A DNA stretch of 64,000 bases from Sporosarcina sp. ANT_H38. Lineage in GTDB: Bacteria > Bacillota > Bacilli > Bacillales_A > Planococcaceae. A program made the position numbers and the translations under genes. The stretch spans positions 930,001 through 994,000 of the forward strand of contig NZ_VOBC01000001.1 of the NCBI RefSeq assembly GCF_008369195.1. The letters are read 5' to 3'. Below the pieces are notes generated by a model, which was not told the origin of the DNA, searched no databases, and saw nothing but the letters and a program-made list of their open reading frames with translations. Below are positions 55,720-64,000 of this stretch, piece by piece (position 1 is the stretch's first letter; every line of letters begins with the position of its first letter).

Positions 55720-56880
55720 ATGCGGCAAGGCACGTTCCAGTGGATGAAATCAGTAAATAAATCCATTATATTAAATAAAATTCGGACGGGCGCACCCATC
55801 TCTAGGGCGCAAATTGCAAAAGAGACTAAATTAACGCCACCAACAGTTAGTAGTAATGTGAAAGAGTTGATTGACCAAGGGATTGTGAAAGAGAGCAAGC
55901 TTGGGGAGTCTCAAGGTGGCCGTAAGCCAACGATGCTCTTAATCAATAACGAAGAATTCTATGTAATAGGCGTGGACGCGGGACCGGAAATGATAGAGTG
56001 TATTCTTACCGATTTGTCGGGGGAAATTTTGAAACGAACTTCAAGTAAGTTGACTACACCACTAACAAACACACAATTTCTCATAATTTTAAAAGACTGT
56101 ATTCGCAATTGTATAACAGACATCTCTACAACTGGTAAAAAAATTATTGGTATAGGTGTAGCGATGCATGGAGTTGTGGATATAGAAACGGGTACTTCTT
56201 TGTTTGCTCCTATTTTAAGTCTGACAAATATTCCAATTAAAGAAGAACTGGAAAAAGAATTTGAACTAGAAGTTAAAGTGGAAAACGATGCACGCGCAAT
56301 GGCGTTAGGCGAATCCTGGTTTGGCGACCACGGTGATTTAACAAGTATGTTGGTTGTGAATATGGGGCGTGGCGTAGGTGCTGGGCTTGTTATTGACGGA
56401 AAATTATACCATGGAGCACAAGACATAGCTGGTGAAGTGGGGCATATGACAATCGATTTGCACGGGGAAATTTGTGAGTGTGGCAATCGTGGATGTTTGC
56501 AAACGTTTACAACGGGCCCAGCGATTGCTAGGCGAGCTATGAAAGGTATGTCAGTTGAGCAAATTACTGCCGAGAAAGTCTATGAGTTAGCTATGAATGG
56601 TAATGATGAGTTTGTAACCATACTAAAGGAAACTGGAAGAGTAATTGGGATAGGTTTAACAAATTTAATACATATTATTAATCCCCAAAAAATTGTGCTT
56701 GGTGGTGGGGTAACAAAAGCCAAGGAGCTTATTTTTCCGGTCGTACTTAAAACGATTGAAGAATGTGCATTGACACCACGGGCAAAACAGACTGAAGTAA
56801 CCATAACTAAACTAGGAGATGATGCAACACTTATTGGTGCTGTGTCTTTACTATTAGTTGATGTATTTGGCCCAAACTAA
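55720..56880 (+). CDS. ROK-family transcriptional repressor (XylR/NagC-like)
   Basis: A 386-residue two-domain regulator. The N-terminal winged helix (ISRAQIAKETKLTPPTVSSN, residues about 28-47) distinguishes it from the kinases. The ROK domain follows: YVIGVDAGPEMIECILTD (the DxGGT motif is altered to DAGPE), VENDARAMALGE, GRGVGAGLVIDG, GEVGHMTIDLHGEICECGNR and CLQTF, with the zinc cysteines kept but Gln replacing Glu. The loss of DxGGT suggests no kinase activity. ATG 55720 follows TGGGGGCT. It probably senses a sugar made or used by the neighbours. Confidence 0.9.
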   Translation: MRQGTFQWMKSVNKSIILNKIRTGAPISRAQIAKETKLTPPTVSSNVKELIDQGIVKESKLGESQGGRKPTMLLINNEEFYVIGVDAGPEMIECILTDLSGEILKRTSSKLTTPLTNTQFLIILKDCIRNCITDISTTGKKIIGIGVAMHGVVDIETGTSLFAPILSLTNIPIKEELEKEFELEVKVENDARAMALGESWFGDHGDLTSMLVVNMGRGVGAGLVIDGKLYHGAQDIAGEVGHMTIDLHGEICECGNRGCLQTFTTGPAIARRAMKGMSVEQITAEKVYELAMNGNDEFVTILKETGRVIGIGLTNLIHIINPQKIVLGGGVTKAKELIFPVVLKTIEECALTPRAKQTEVTITKLGDDATLIGAVSLLLVDVFGPN

Positions 56881-56960
56881 ATTACACATACATTCCTTAT
56901 GTCCTTTGCGACGTAGGGATTTTTTTATGGATGGCAGAACTACTTTTATTGTATTCTGTG

Positions 56961-57015
56961 TAGACAGAATACTATGCGTATGGTAGTGTTGAAAAAAGTC
57001 AGTAAACATTTTACT
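56961..57015 (+). promoter_or_regulatory. Shared galactoside-region boxes, set 2
   Basis: Box A: TAGACAGAATA at 56961, then GTATGGTAGTGTTGA. Box B: CAGTAAACATTTTACTG (57000-57016), perfect 7-bp arms. It precedes the ROK remnant and the OppA-like gene. Confidence 0.65.
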
Positions 57016-57080
57016 GATTGTATTTACTCTTGTTTTACTCGGTTATGAAAATGTATTGAATACGTAGATAAAGAGATTGT

Positions 57081-57275
57081 GTGGTGAATGATGCGTTTGG
57101 TGTTAATATCGGCTGTAAAAGATGGTGATTGTATGAATTGATCGCCAACAAAAATACATAGTCGTTGAGAAGTCGCAAGTGATCCGATAGGGGCAAGTCA
57201 TTAAATGTATTATGTAGCTTTGAAATGCATTTTGATCTAGTACGCTATTTCGCAAGTGCATGTAAGATTGTGTAA
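57081..57275 (+). pseudogene. Decayed 5' fragment of a ROK kinase gene
   Basis: The DNA lines up, with gaps and frameshifts, with the first 190 bases of the ROK kinase at 59320. Shared blocks include GTGGTGAAT, AATTGATC, CAAGTGATCC against CGAGTGATCC, GGCAAGTCATTAAA, and TTCGCAAGT followed by CAT. The upstream 25 bases are identical (57065-57089 and 59304-59328). The OppA-like gene begins 56 bp after it, so the fragment now lies in that gene's leader. Confidence 0.8.
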
Positions 57276-57331
57276 ATCGGAAGATAACATTTTGCACTAA
57301 TTTTCAAAACAACTTTGAGGAGGTAATTGAT

Positions 57332-59029
57332 TTGAAGAATTACAAATTTATGTGGTTGATGGTTATTATGCTCGTACTTAGTGTATTTTTAGCTGCCTGT
57401 GGAGATGAAAAAGAAAGCGCTGACAATGCTGCTGGAGTTGAAGAAGAGGTAACAGAAGGATCGGAGAAAGAATTATCACAAGTTCTAAATTTGGTTGAAA
57501 TAGCAGAAATTGCATCTGCTGACTCGGCAATTGCTGAAGACGCAATTAGCACCAAGGTACTGAACAACGTAACGGAAGGACTTTTCCGTGTGAACCAAGA
57601 AGGTTTACTAGCGCCAGCTATGGCTGAAGAGGATCCTGAAATTAGTGCGGATGGAATGACGTATACATTCAAAATTCGTGACGCACAATGGTCGAATGGA
57701 ACACCTGTAACTGCGAATGATTTTGTATATGCTTGGCAACGTGCTATCGATCCTGACACAGCTTCGCCTTACGGACCGTATTTGATGGCGGGTATGATTA
57801 AAAACGCGACCGAAATTGGTGAAGGGAAAGCGAAAGTTACAGATCTTGGCATTCAGGCTGAAGACGATAAAACACTGGTCGTTCAACTTGAACGACCAGT
57901 TGCTTACTTCCTATCACTTACTTCTTTTGCGACATTCTTACCACTTAACGAAGAATTCGTAACCGAACAGGGGGATGAATATGCTGCTAACTCTGATGCA
58001 ATGATATATAACGGTCCATTCTCATTAGCAGATTGGGACGGTACAGGTGGCTGGAAATACGTTAAAAATGACATGTATTGGGATGCTGCAGCTGTAAAAC
58101 TCGATGAAATCATCGTAGATATTGTTAAAGAAACATCAACGGCTTTAAAATTATATGAACAAGGCAAGAAAGATCGTGTAATACTAACTGCTGAGTATGC
58201 AATGCAGTATGCTGATGATCCAAACATTATTAATGAGGTTGAGACGGCTGTATTCTACTTCAAAATGAACCAACTGCGTGATGGTAAACCAACACCGCTT
58301 GCCAATGCGGACATTCGTAAAGCTATCGCAAGAGCATTTAATAAAGAAGAACTTGCAAATGTGGTCTTAGCGAATGGAGCTAAAGCTGCTAACTTCCTCG
58401 TAGCAGATGACTTTGTGCTCGATGAAAACGGTAAAGACTTCCGCGATTATAGTGGGGACTTCACTGTTTACGATGTTAAAGAAGCGCAAGCATTTTGGGA
58501 AAAGGGCCTAAAAGCACTCGGGACTGACAATGTAACAATTGAGTTTCTTGGTGGAGATGCTGAAAGCTCTAAAAAACAACAAGAGTGGTTCAAGGCGGAA
58601 CTCGAAAGAAATCTTCCAGGTTTGACGATCAAACTGAAAGAAGTTCCTTCGGCAGTGCGTCTTGAACTTGATGACACTAGTAATTATGATCTCCAGGCAA
58701 CAGGGTGGGGCCCTGACTTCCAGGATCCAATCTCATTCATGGAATTGTTTGTAACTGGAAGTCCGCAGAACAAAATGGGGTACTCAAACCCAGCTTATGA
58801 CGCACTTATTGAATCTACAAAAACAACTTATGCAAATGATCCGATCAAACGTTTCGAAATGTTTGCGGAAGCAGAAAAAATCCTCCTTGAAGATGATGCA
58901 GCTATAGCGCCGACGTATCAACGTGGAGGAATGTTCCTTAGAAACCCAGATGTAAAAGGGATAGCCATCAATCCATTCGGTAGTGACTTTAGCTATAAAT
59001 GGATGTATATCGAAGCGGCTGGGAAGTAA
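57332..59029 (+). CDS. OppA-like family 5 solute-binding lipoprotein
   Basis: A 565-residue extracellular lipoprotein with lipobox LAAC (Cys about residue 23). Family 5 features: LFRVNQEGLLAPAMAEEDPE, YTFKIRDAQWSNGTPVTAND, FVYAWQRAIDPDTASPYGPY and ATGWGPDFQDPISFMELFVT. These proteins bind oligopeptides and, in some cases, other ligands such as sugars. The start is TTG with GAGGAGG. No Opp permease or ATPase is adjacent, so it is solitary in this window. Its promoter region duplicates that of the next gene, so it is apparently regulated with sugar genes. It may feed a transporter elsewhere, bind muropeptides, or act as a sensor. Confidence 0.92.
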   Translation: MKNYKFMWLMVIMLVLSVFLAACGDEKESADNAAGVEEEVTEGSEKELSQVLNLVEIAEIASADSAIAEDAISTKVLNNVTEGLFRVNQEGLLAPAMAEEDPEISADGMTYTFKIRDAQWSNGTPVTANDFVYAWQRAIDPDTASPYGPYLMAGMIKNATEIGEGKAKVTDLGIQAEDDKTLVVQLERPVAYFLSLTSFATFLPLNEEFVTEQGDEYAANSDAMIYNGPFSLADWDGTGGWKYVKNDMYWDAAAVKLDEIIVDIVKETSTALKLYEQGKKDRVILTAEYAMQYADDPNIINEVETAVFYFKMNQLRDGKPTPLANADIRKAIARAFNKEELANVVLANGAKAANFLVADDFVLDENGKDFRDYSGDFTVYDVKEAQAFWEKGLKALGTDNVTIEFLGGDAESSKKQQEWFKAELERNLPGLTIKLKEVPSAVRLELDDTSNYDLQATGWGPDFQDPISFMELFVTGSPQNKMGYSNPAYDALIESTKTTYANDPIKRFEMFAEAEKILLEDDAAIAPTYQRGGMFLRNPDVKGIAINPFGSDFSYKWMYIEAAGK

Positions 59030-59216
59030 GCAGTCTAAATTTGAAGCTTAGAAACGTGTCTGAAGATAGTATAGGGGTTGCGGCCGGGCTGCGATCAGCT
59101 GAAAGATCCCCTCTGTTAAACTTCTGTGCAATAGCGATTGAAGGAATGTCTTGCTTCTTGATGTTTATTGCCGTGTAGGTGTTTTGTGGGGGGGTATTCA
59201 CTAGGGGTATACTTTG

Positions 59217-59274
59217 TAGACGGAATAATGAGTATGTGGTAATGTTGATTTATATATTAGTAATAGTTTTACTA
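59217..59274 (+). promoter_or_regulatory. Shared galactoside-region boxes, set 3
   Basis: Box A: TAGACGGAATAAT at 59217, then GTATGTGGTAATGTTGA. Box B: TAGTAATAGTTTTACTA (59258-59274), AGTAA-N5-TTACT. It precedes the ROK kinase gene by 45 bp. Confidence 0.65.
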
Positions 59275-59319
59275 AACGGATTAAAAGCTATAGAATTAAC
59301 TACTAGATAAAGAGATTGT

Positions 59320-60231
59320 GTGGTGAATTATGTGGCATATGCATTGGGTGTAGATATTGGAGGTACAAAAGTAGCGACAGTACTAATTGATCAAAATGGA
59401 GAAATATATAATCGTTCAGAAGTTGCGAGTGATCCATCAGATAAAGAAAAGATGTTTAGGCAAGTCATTAAAAGCATTGAAATGGTATTAAAAGATTCGC
59501 AAGTACATCTTAATGACATCAAAGGTATGGGTGTTGGTGTACCCGGAAAAGTAGATCGTGCAAATGGGATAGCGGTTTTTCAAAACAATTTACCTTGGAG
59601 GAACTTTCCAGTCGTGAGCCGATTACAAGATTACTTTTCAATAGAGAATATTGTGATTGACAATGATGTCTACATGGCCGCATTTGCAGAATGGAAAGTA
59701 TCGAACACAAATAGGCAAGAGACGTTTGTTTATGTAACAGTTAGTACAGGAATTTCCTGTTCGATTATTCATCAGGGTTCATTTATTCGTGGCAGTGGGT
59801 TTGCAGGTGAACTTGGTTTGTTTCCGGTTTTGGCAAAGTCATCAGCAGATGGAATCGACAACTTGGAAAAATCAGCCTCAGGTCCTGCAATAAAAAAACT
59901 TGCGGAAAAACGATTCAACAACCCTTCTGTTACAACAAGTGAATTTTTCACTAAATATGAAGAGAATGATGAAGAGGCCAAATCGTTAATGAATGAAGTG
60001 GTCGGATCTTTAGCACATGGTATTTATTCAATTATATGTTTGTTAGATCCGCACAGGATTGTTCTTGGTGGTGGCGTTATTAATAACAATCCTTTTTTAT
60101 TAGATTTACTAAAAGAGTCATTGAAACAATATCTAATTCCTGAGCAACAACACAGCTTAGAACGTTTATTTACAAGTAAATTAAAAGGTGATTCAGGAAT
60201 TATTGGTGCAGGTTTAAAAGGGATTGAATAA
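59320..60231 (+). CDS. ROK-family sugar kinase (galactoside region)
   Basis: A 303-residue kinase. Motifs: GVDIGGTKVATVLID near residue 10, PGKVDRANGIAVFQNNLPWR, IVIDNDVYMAAFAEW, a weak GTG motif (TVSTGISCSII) and GSGFAGELGLFPVL. The zinc motif CxCGxxGC is absent here, whereas the kinase at 5695 has it; such zinc-less ROK kinases exist. GTG starts at 59320/59323 follow AAAGAGAT. The next gene begins inside its 3' end. Together with AgaS downstream, it could phosphorylate an amino sugar such as GalNAc, by inference. Confidence 0.87.
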   Translation: MVNYVAYALGVDIGGTKVATVLIDQNGEIYNRSEVASDPSDKEKMFRQVIKSIEMVLKDSQVHLNDIKGMGVGVPGKVDRANGIAVFQNNLPWRNFPVVSRLQDYFSIENIVIDNDVYMAAFAEWKVSNTNRQETFVYVTVSTGISCSIIHQGSFIRGSGFAGELGLFPVLAKSSADGIDNLEKSASGPAIKKLAEKRFNNPSVTTSEFFTKYEENDEEAKSLMNEVVGSLAHGIYSIICLLDPHRIVLGGGVINNNPFLLDLLKESLKQYLIPEQQHSLERLFTSKLKGDSGIIGAGLKGIE

Positions 60232-60265
60232 TAAATCACGAGATTTACGGGGAGGAAATAAGATT

Positions 60266-61549
60266 TTGAAACACTCTAAAGATGAGAAAGCTTTTAAAAA
60301 AACAAAAGCAGTTTTAATTGGGGCAGGTGATAGGGGAGCTAAAGCATACGCCCCTTATGCCAATGATTATCCACACGAGTTAGAGTTTGTAGCTGTTGCC
60401 GAGTTGAATTCTGAGAGACGGGAAGCATTTGCACAACAATACTCACTTCCGGAAGACCAGTGCTATGCCTCATGGGAAGAGATGTTAGCAGATGACATCG
60501 ATGCGGATGTAGCTTTCATTTGTACATTGGATCGGGAGCATTATGAGCCAACAGTAAAAGCGATTGAAAAGGGATATCATGTTTTACTTGAGAAGCCGAT
60601 GTCTCCAGATCCAAAGGAATGTATTTCCATGGTGGAGGTTGCTAAGGAACATGATAAACTGCTAACGATTTGCCATGTTTTAAGGTATACACCATTTTGG
60701 CAAACTATCAAAGGTATTATTGAAGAAGGAAAAATAGGAGATATCGTCTCTATTCAGTTGAATGAAAATGTTGAAGTTATGCATATGTCACATAGTTTTG
60801 TACGTGGAAACTGGAACAATAGTGATGTATCAAGCCCGATGATTTTGCAGAAGTCATGTCATGATATGGATATCTTAATGTATTTGATGGACCAAAAATG
60901 TAAGCATGTCAGTTCTTTCGGATCATTAATGCATTTTAAAGAGTCTAATGCGCCTAAAGATGGCCCTTTACGTTGTTTGGATGGATGTCCTATCGAAAAC
61001 GACTGCGCGTTTCATGCGGGGAAATATTATTTAGGTGAAGGAAAAGGCTGGGCGAAAAAATTCACAACAGATCATACGCGAGAAGGTATTATTCATGCGT
61101 TAAATACAACGCCATATGGAAAATGTGTCTATCGTTCTGATAATAATGTTGTCGATCATCAAGTAGTCAACCTGGAATTTGAAAATGGAGCTACAGCTAC
61201 TTTTAGTATGTGTGGATTCACAAGAGAGCAAACCCGTATTGTACAAATCATGGGTACAAAAGGTGAAATTAGAGGGAAAATGGATGAAAACTCGATATCT
61301 GTATTTGATTTCCTTACAAAAAATGAAACAATTACGAAATTGAATGAACCAAAGAGCGGCCATGGTGGTGGTGATGAAGCAATTGTTAGGGACTTTTTAC
61401 AAGAAGTTAAAAACTATCAAGGAAATGAAAGCAGGTCATCCGCTGCTGTATCTCTTGAAAGTCATTTACTGGCATTTGGTGCTGAAGCTTCAAGGCGACA
61501 AAATGGTAAAGTTATTCATATTGCTAACTTTGCAAACGAAGTACTTTAA
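60266..61549 (+). CDS. Gfo/Idh/MocA oxidoreductase with extra Cys cluster
   Basis: A 427-residue enzyme, about 80 residues longer than most here. The loop is VLIGAGDRGAKAYAPYA near residue 15, and the Lys is in LEKPMSPDPKE near 110. The third motif is LQKSCHDMDILMYLM, with Lys-Ser-Cys before the His instead of Asp-x-Gly. An insert carries CLDGCPIENDCAF (near residue 249) and a later GKCVY, four cysteines that could bind a metal or FeS cluster. TTG 60266 follows GGGGAGG; the ORF from 60224 overlaps the ROK gene. The length and Cys pattern set it apart from the other Gfo/Idh proteins. Confidence 0.88.
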   Translation: MKHSKDEKAFKKTKAVLIGAGDRGAKAYAPYANDYPHELEFVAVAELNSERREAFAQQYSLPEDQCYASWEEMLADDIDADVAFICTLDREHYEPTVKAIEKGYHVLLEKPMSPDPKECISMVEVAKEHDKLLTICHVLRYTPFWQTIKGIIEEGKIGDIVSIQLNENVEVMHMSHSFVRGNWNNSDVSSPMILQKSCHDMDILMYLMDQKCKHVSSFGSLMHFKESNAPKDGPLRCLDGCPIENDCAFHAGKYYLGEGKGWAKKFTTDHTREGIIHALNTTPYGKCVYRSDNNVVDHQVVNLEFENGATATFSMCGFTREQTRIVQIMGTKGEIRGKMDENSISVFDFLTKNETITKLNEPKSGHGGGDEAIVRDFLQEVKNYQGNESRSSAAVSLESHLLAFGAEASRRQNGKVIHIANFANEVL

Positions 61550-61750
61550 TCCTAAACTGCACCCAGGCGATTCTGATTCTACTTATATAACCGAAGTAAC
61601 TAAGACTTCGAAATTCTGCTAATCGACACACATAGACTAGGCTAAAACATAGGACAATTGCTAATCTGTCCTATGACTATAAGTACTGTATGATAGTATA
61701 TATTGTAGCTATTCTACTAAATTCGGTAATTATAGAAATGGAAAAGGTGA

Positions 61751-62749
<999 letters not shown>

Positions 62750-62939
62750 GGAAAGCATCTATTTGGAGGTCTATATGTTGGACAAATGAATACCTACTTA
62801 AACTGAGCGAAGGCGCCTTACAAGGGGGGCTGAAGCGGATTCAATGGGATTCTTTATTTCAACCTATCTAGTAATAAAGTTACTGGATCAGACGGCATGA
62901 CCAAGTATGTTATATATTTTAAAAAATGGAGGCGTACAA
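62750..62939. repeat. Structured intergenic segment related to pieces near 3190 and 20110
   Basis: AAACTGAGCGAAGGCGCCTT (62799) is almost the same as the sequence at 3189 (AAACTGAGCGAAGGCGCATT), and both are followed by a TATTTCAAC stretch. GAAGCGGATTCAATGGGAT (62834) resembles sites near 20115 and, inverted, 22577. A dispersed repeat family is likely. Confidence 0.5.
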
Positions 62940-64000
62940 TTGTTTAATCTAACATCAGAACAAATTAATGACAACAATGCGGTACATACAACAAGGGAAA
63001 TTCACCAACAGCCAGCTGTATGGCAGGAATTAGTTACAGGTTTATTGGAGCAACAAGAAACATTCAAAGAATTTCTTACATCCATTTACAAAAAACATGA
63101 TACTGTTCGAGTGATTTTAACGGGTGCCGGTACATCTGCATTTGTTGGTGACACGTTAGTGCCGGAATTAGCACGACAAAATCAACAAAATGTCCAATTT
63201 ACATCAATTCCGACAACAGATATTGTCTCAAACCCAACGGCCTATTTGTTTAAGGATACACCAACCATTTTAGTGTCATTTGCACGGTCTGGAAATAGTC
63301 CTGAAAGCGTTGCAACTGTCACATTAGGACAAGAAATAGTTACTGACTTTTATCAAGTTGTTATCACATGTAATAAAGACGGACAACTAGCAAAGAATAT
63401 CCAAGGTGATGCCAACAGCATTACACTGTTAATGCCTGAAAAAGCTAATGACCAATCATTAGCAATGACAAGCAGCTTTACGAGTATGATCATCGCTGCA
63501 TACACGTTGTTTACTGAAGACGTTTTTACAACAGATGTAGCAAAACAAGTGATTGCTAGCGCTGAACGCCTAATTGAACAAGTAGGTGACCCAATCGATG
63601 GAGTACTTGGTTTCGATTTTGAACGAATTGTTTATTTAGGATCAGGTTTACTTGCTCAATTAGCACATGAATCAGCTTTAAAAATGCTTGAACTCTCTGG
63701 TGGACAAGTTGTTGCAATTCATGAATCATCACTTGGGTTTCGACATGGGCCGAAATCGATTTTGAATGATAAATCAGCTGTGGTTTTATTTATGTCACAA
63801 GATCCATATACAAGAAAATATGATCTTGATATTTTACGGGAATTAGCGGCAGCGAAATCTGGTATGAAAATCGTAGTACTTACTGAAACAAAGGATGAAG
63901 AAGTTGAGAAACTAGCTGATTGGGTTGTTTCAGTTAATGCGGGAACAAAACCACTATCAAACGATTTCCATCTGGCGCTAGTATATATCATTTTTGCACA
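62940..64000 (+). CDS. agaS: AgaS-type SIS-domain sugar isomerase/deaminase (3' end outside window)
   Basis: The first 353 codons of a double-SIS protein of the AgaS/GlmS-like group. AgaS deaminates/isomerises galactosamine-6-phosphate to tagatose-6-phosphate. It starts at TTG 62940 after TGGAGG (62927-62932) with MFNLTSEQINDNNAVHTTRE, then REIHQQPAVWQE, the first SIS motif VILTGAGTSAFVGD near residue 60, the sugar-phosphate loop LVSFARSGNSPESVATV near 110, and the second SIS domain (IVYLGSGLLAQLAHESALKM, SSLGFRHGPKS). The frame is open to the window edge. It suggests amino-sugar (GalNAc/GalN) use here, in line with GH35 and galKETM. Confidence 0.9.
   Translation, partial: MFNLTSEQINDNNAVHTTREIHQQPAVWQELVTGLLEQQETFKEFLTSIYKKHDTVRVILTGAGTSAFVGDTLVPELARQNQQNVQFTSIPTTDIVSNPTAYLFKDTPTILVSFARSGNSPESVATVTLGQEIVTDFYQVVITCNKDGQLAKNIQGDANSITLLMPEKANDQSLAMTSSFTSMIIAAYTLFTEDVFTTDVAKQVIASAERLIEQVGDPIDGVLGFDFERIVYLGSGLLAQLAHESALKMLELSGGQVVAIHESSLGFRHGPKSILNDKSAVVLFMSQDPYTRKYDLDILRELAAAKSGMKIVVLTETKDEEVEKLADWVVSVNAGTKPLSNDFHLALVYIIFA

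Larger units (their letters stand above)
56881..57331. other. Leader of the OppA-like gene: duplicated promoter and ROK remnant
   Basis: It contains box set 2 (56961-57015), a 25-base block identical to 59304-59328 (57065-57089), and a decayed start of a ROK gene. The last 30 bases hold the ribosome binding site GAGGAGG. No intact ORF. Confidence 0.7.

Noticed and set aside
55959..56486. 175-codon minus-strand open frame
   Set aside because: Antisense to the ROK repressor, low-complexity Ser/Pro composition, no start signal.
57340..57759. 139-codon minus-strand open frame
   Set aside because: Antisense to the signal peptide and N-terminal part of the OppA-like gene; no independent support.

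Overview
The window looks like a chromosomal carbohydrate-catabolism island from a low-GC, spore-former-type Bacillota (Bacillales). I base this on the AT-rich sequence, AGGAGG-type ribosome binding sites, frequent TTG/GTG starts, short lipoprotein signals ending in a lipobox Cys, LacI/CcpA-style operators, a Firmicute-type GalT, a DUF624 (YesL) gene beside each of several sugar importers, and a GC-rich 125-bp intergenic hairpin of a kind I recall from Bacillaceae. The species cannot be named. I saw no rRNA, tRNA, CRISPR array, phage genes or intact insertion sequence.

Layout. 1-2.4 kb: the end of a CUT1 sugar importer (two permeases) and a LacI regulator. 2.4-7.4 kb: thuA, a Gfo/Idh oxidoreductase, an IolE-like TIM-barrel isomerase, a ROK sugar kinase and a decayed second isomerase containing a 108-bp inversion. 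7.4-12.4 kb: an Lpl/Ytc-type importer (two permeases, lipoprotein) and a DUF624 protein. 12.5-18.8 kb: a compact run of four Gfo/Idh proteins, one divergent Gfo/Idh-like protein without the usual motifs, and a TIM-barrel isomerase, ending at a bidirectional terminator. 18.8-23.6 kb: a LacI repressor (minus strand), a further Gfo/Idh and two more isomerases. 24.8-30.4 kb: DUF624, two tandem paralogous binding proteins and two permeases. 30.6-31.7 kb: a GNAT acetyltransferase. 32.1-39.0 kb: an AraC regulator divergent from a GH4 alpha-galactosidase (melA), then DUF624 and a third importer. 39.0-40.4 kb: non-coding, with a (TAAC)17 microsatellite. 40.4-46.4 kb (minus): a Gfo/Idh and galKETM. 46.7-64 kb: a Gfo/Idh, a HAD phosphatase, an importer plus GH35 beta-galactosidase, LacI, a ROK repressor, a solitary OppA-like lipoprotein, a ROK kinase, a Cys-rich Gfo/Idh, a second copy of the LacI gene, and agaS running off the edge.

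How it may work together (inference). Oligosaccharides enter by several ABC importers and are opened inside the cell, either by classical enzymes (MelA, GH35, then GalM-GalK-GalT-GalE for galactose; ROK kinase plus AgaS for an amino sugar) or, in the left half, by NAD-dependent oxidation (nine complete Gfo/Idh proteins plus ThuA) combined with IolE-like isomerases, as in known 3-keto-sugar pathways. Two candidate regulons can be read from the DNA: TGTAATCG-type palindromes at the left-half promoters, including that of the local LacI gene, and a pair of boxes repeated in front of three galactoside-region transcription units.

The island shows repeated duplication and decay: paralogous isomerases, paralogous binding proteins, paralogous LacI genes, a pseudogene of a TIM-barrel isomerase and a ROK-gene remnant behind a duplicated promoter.
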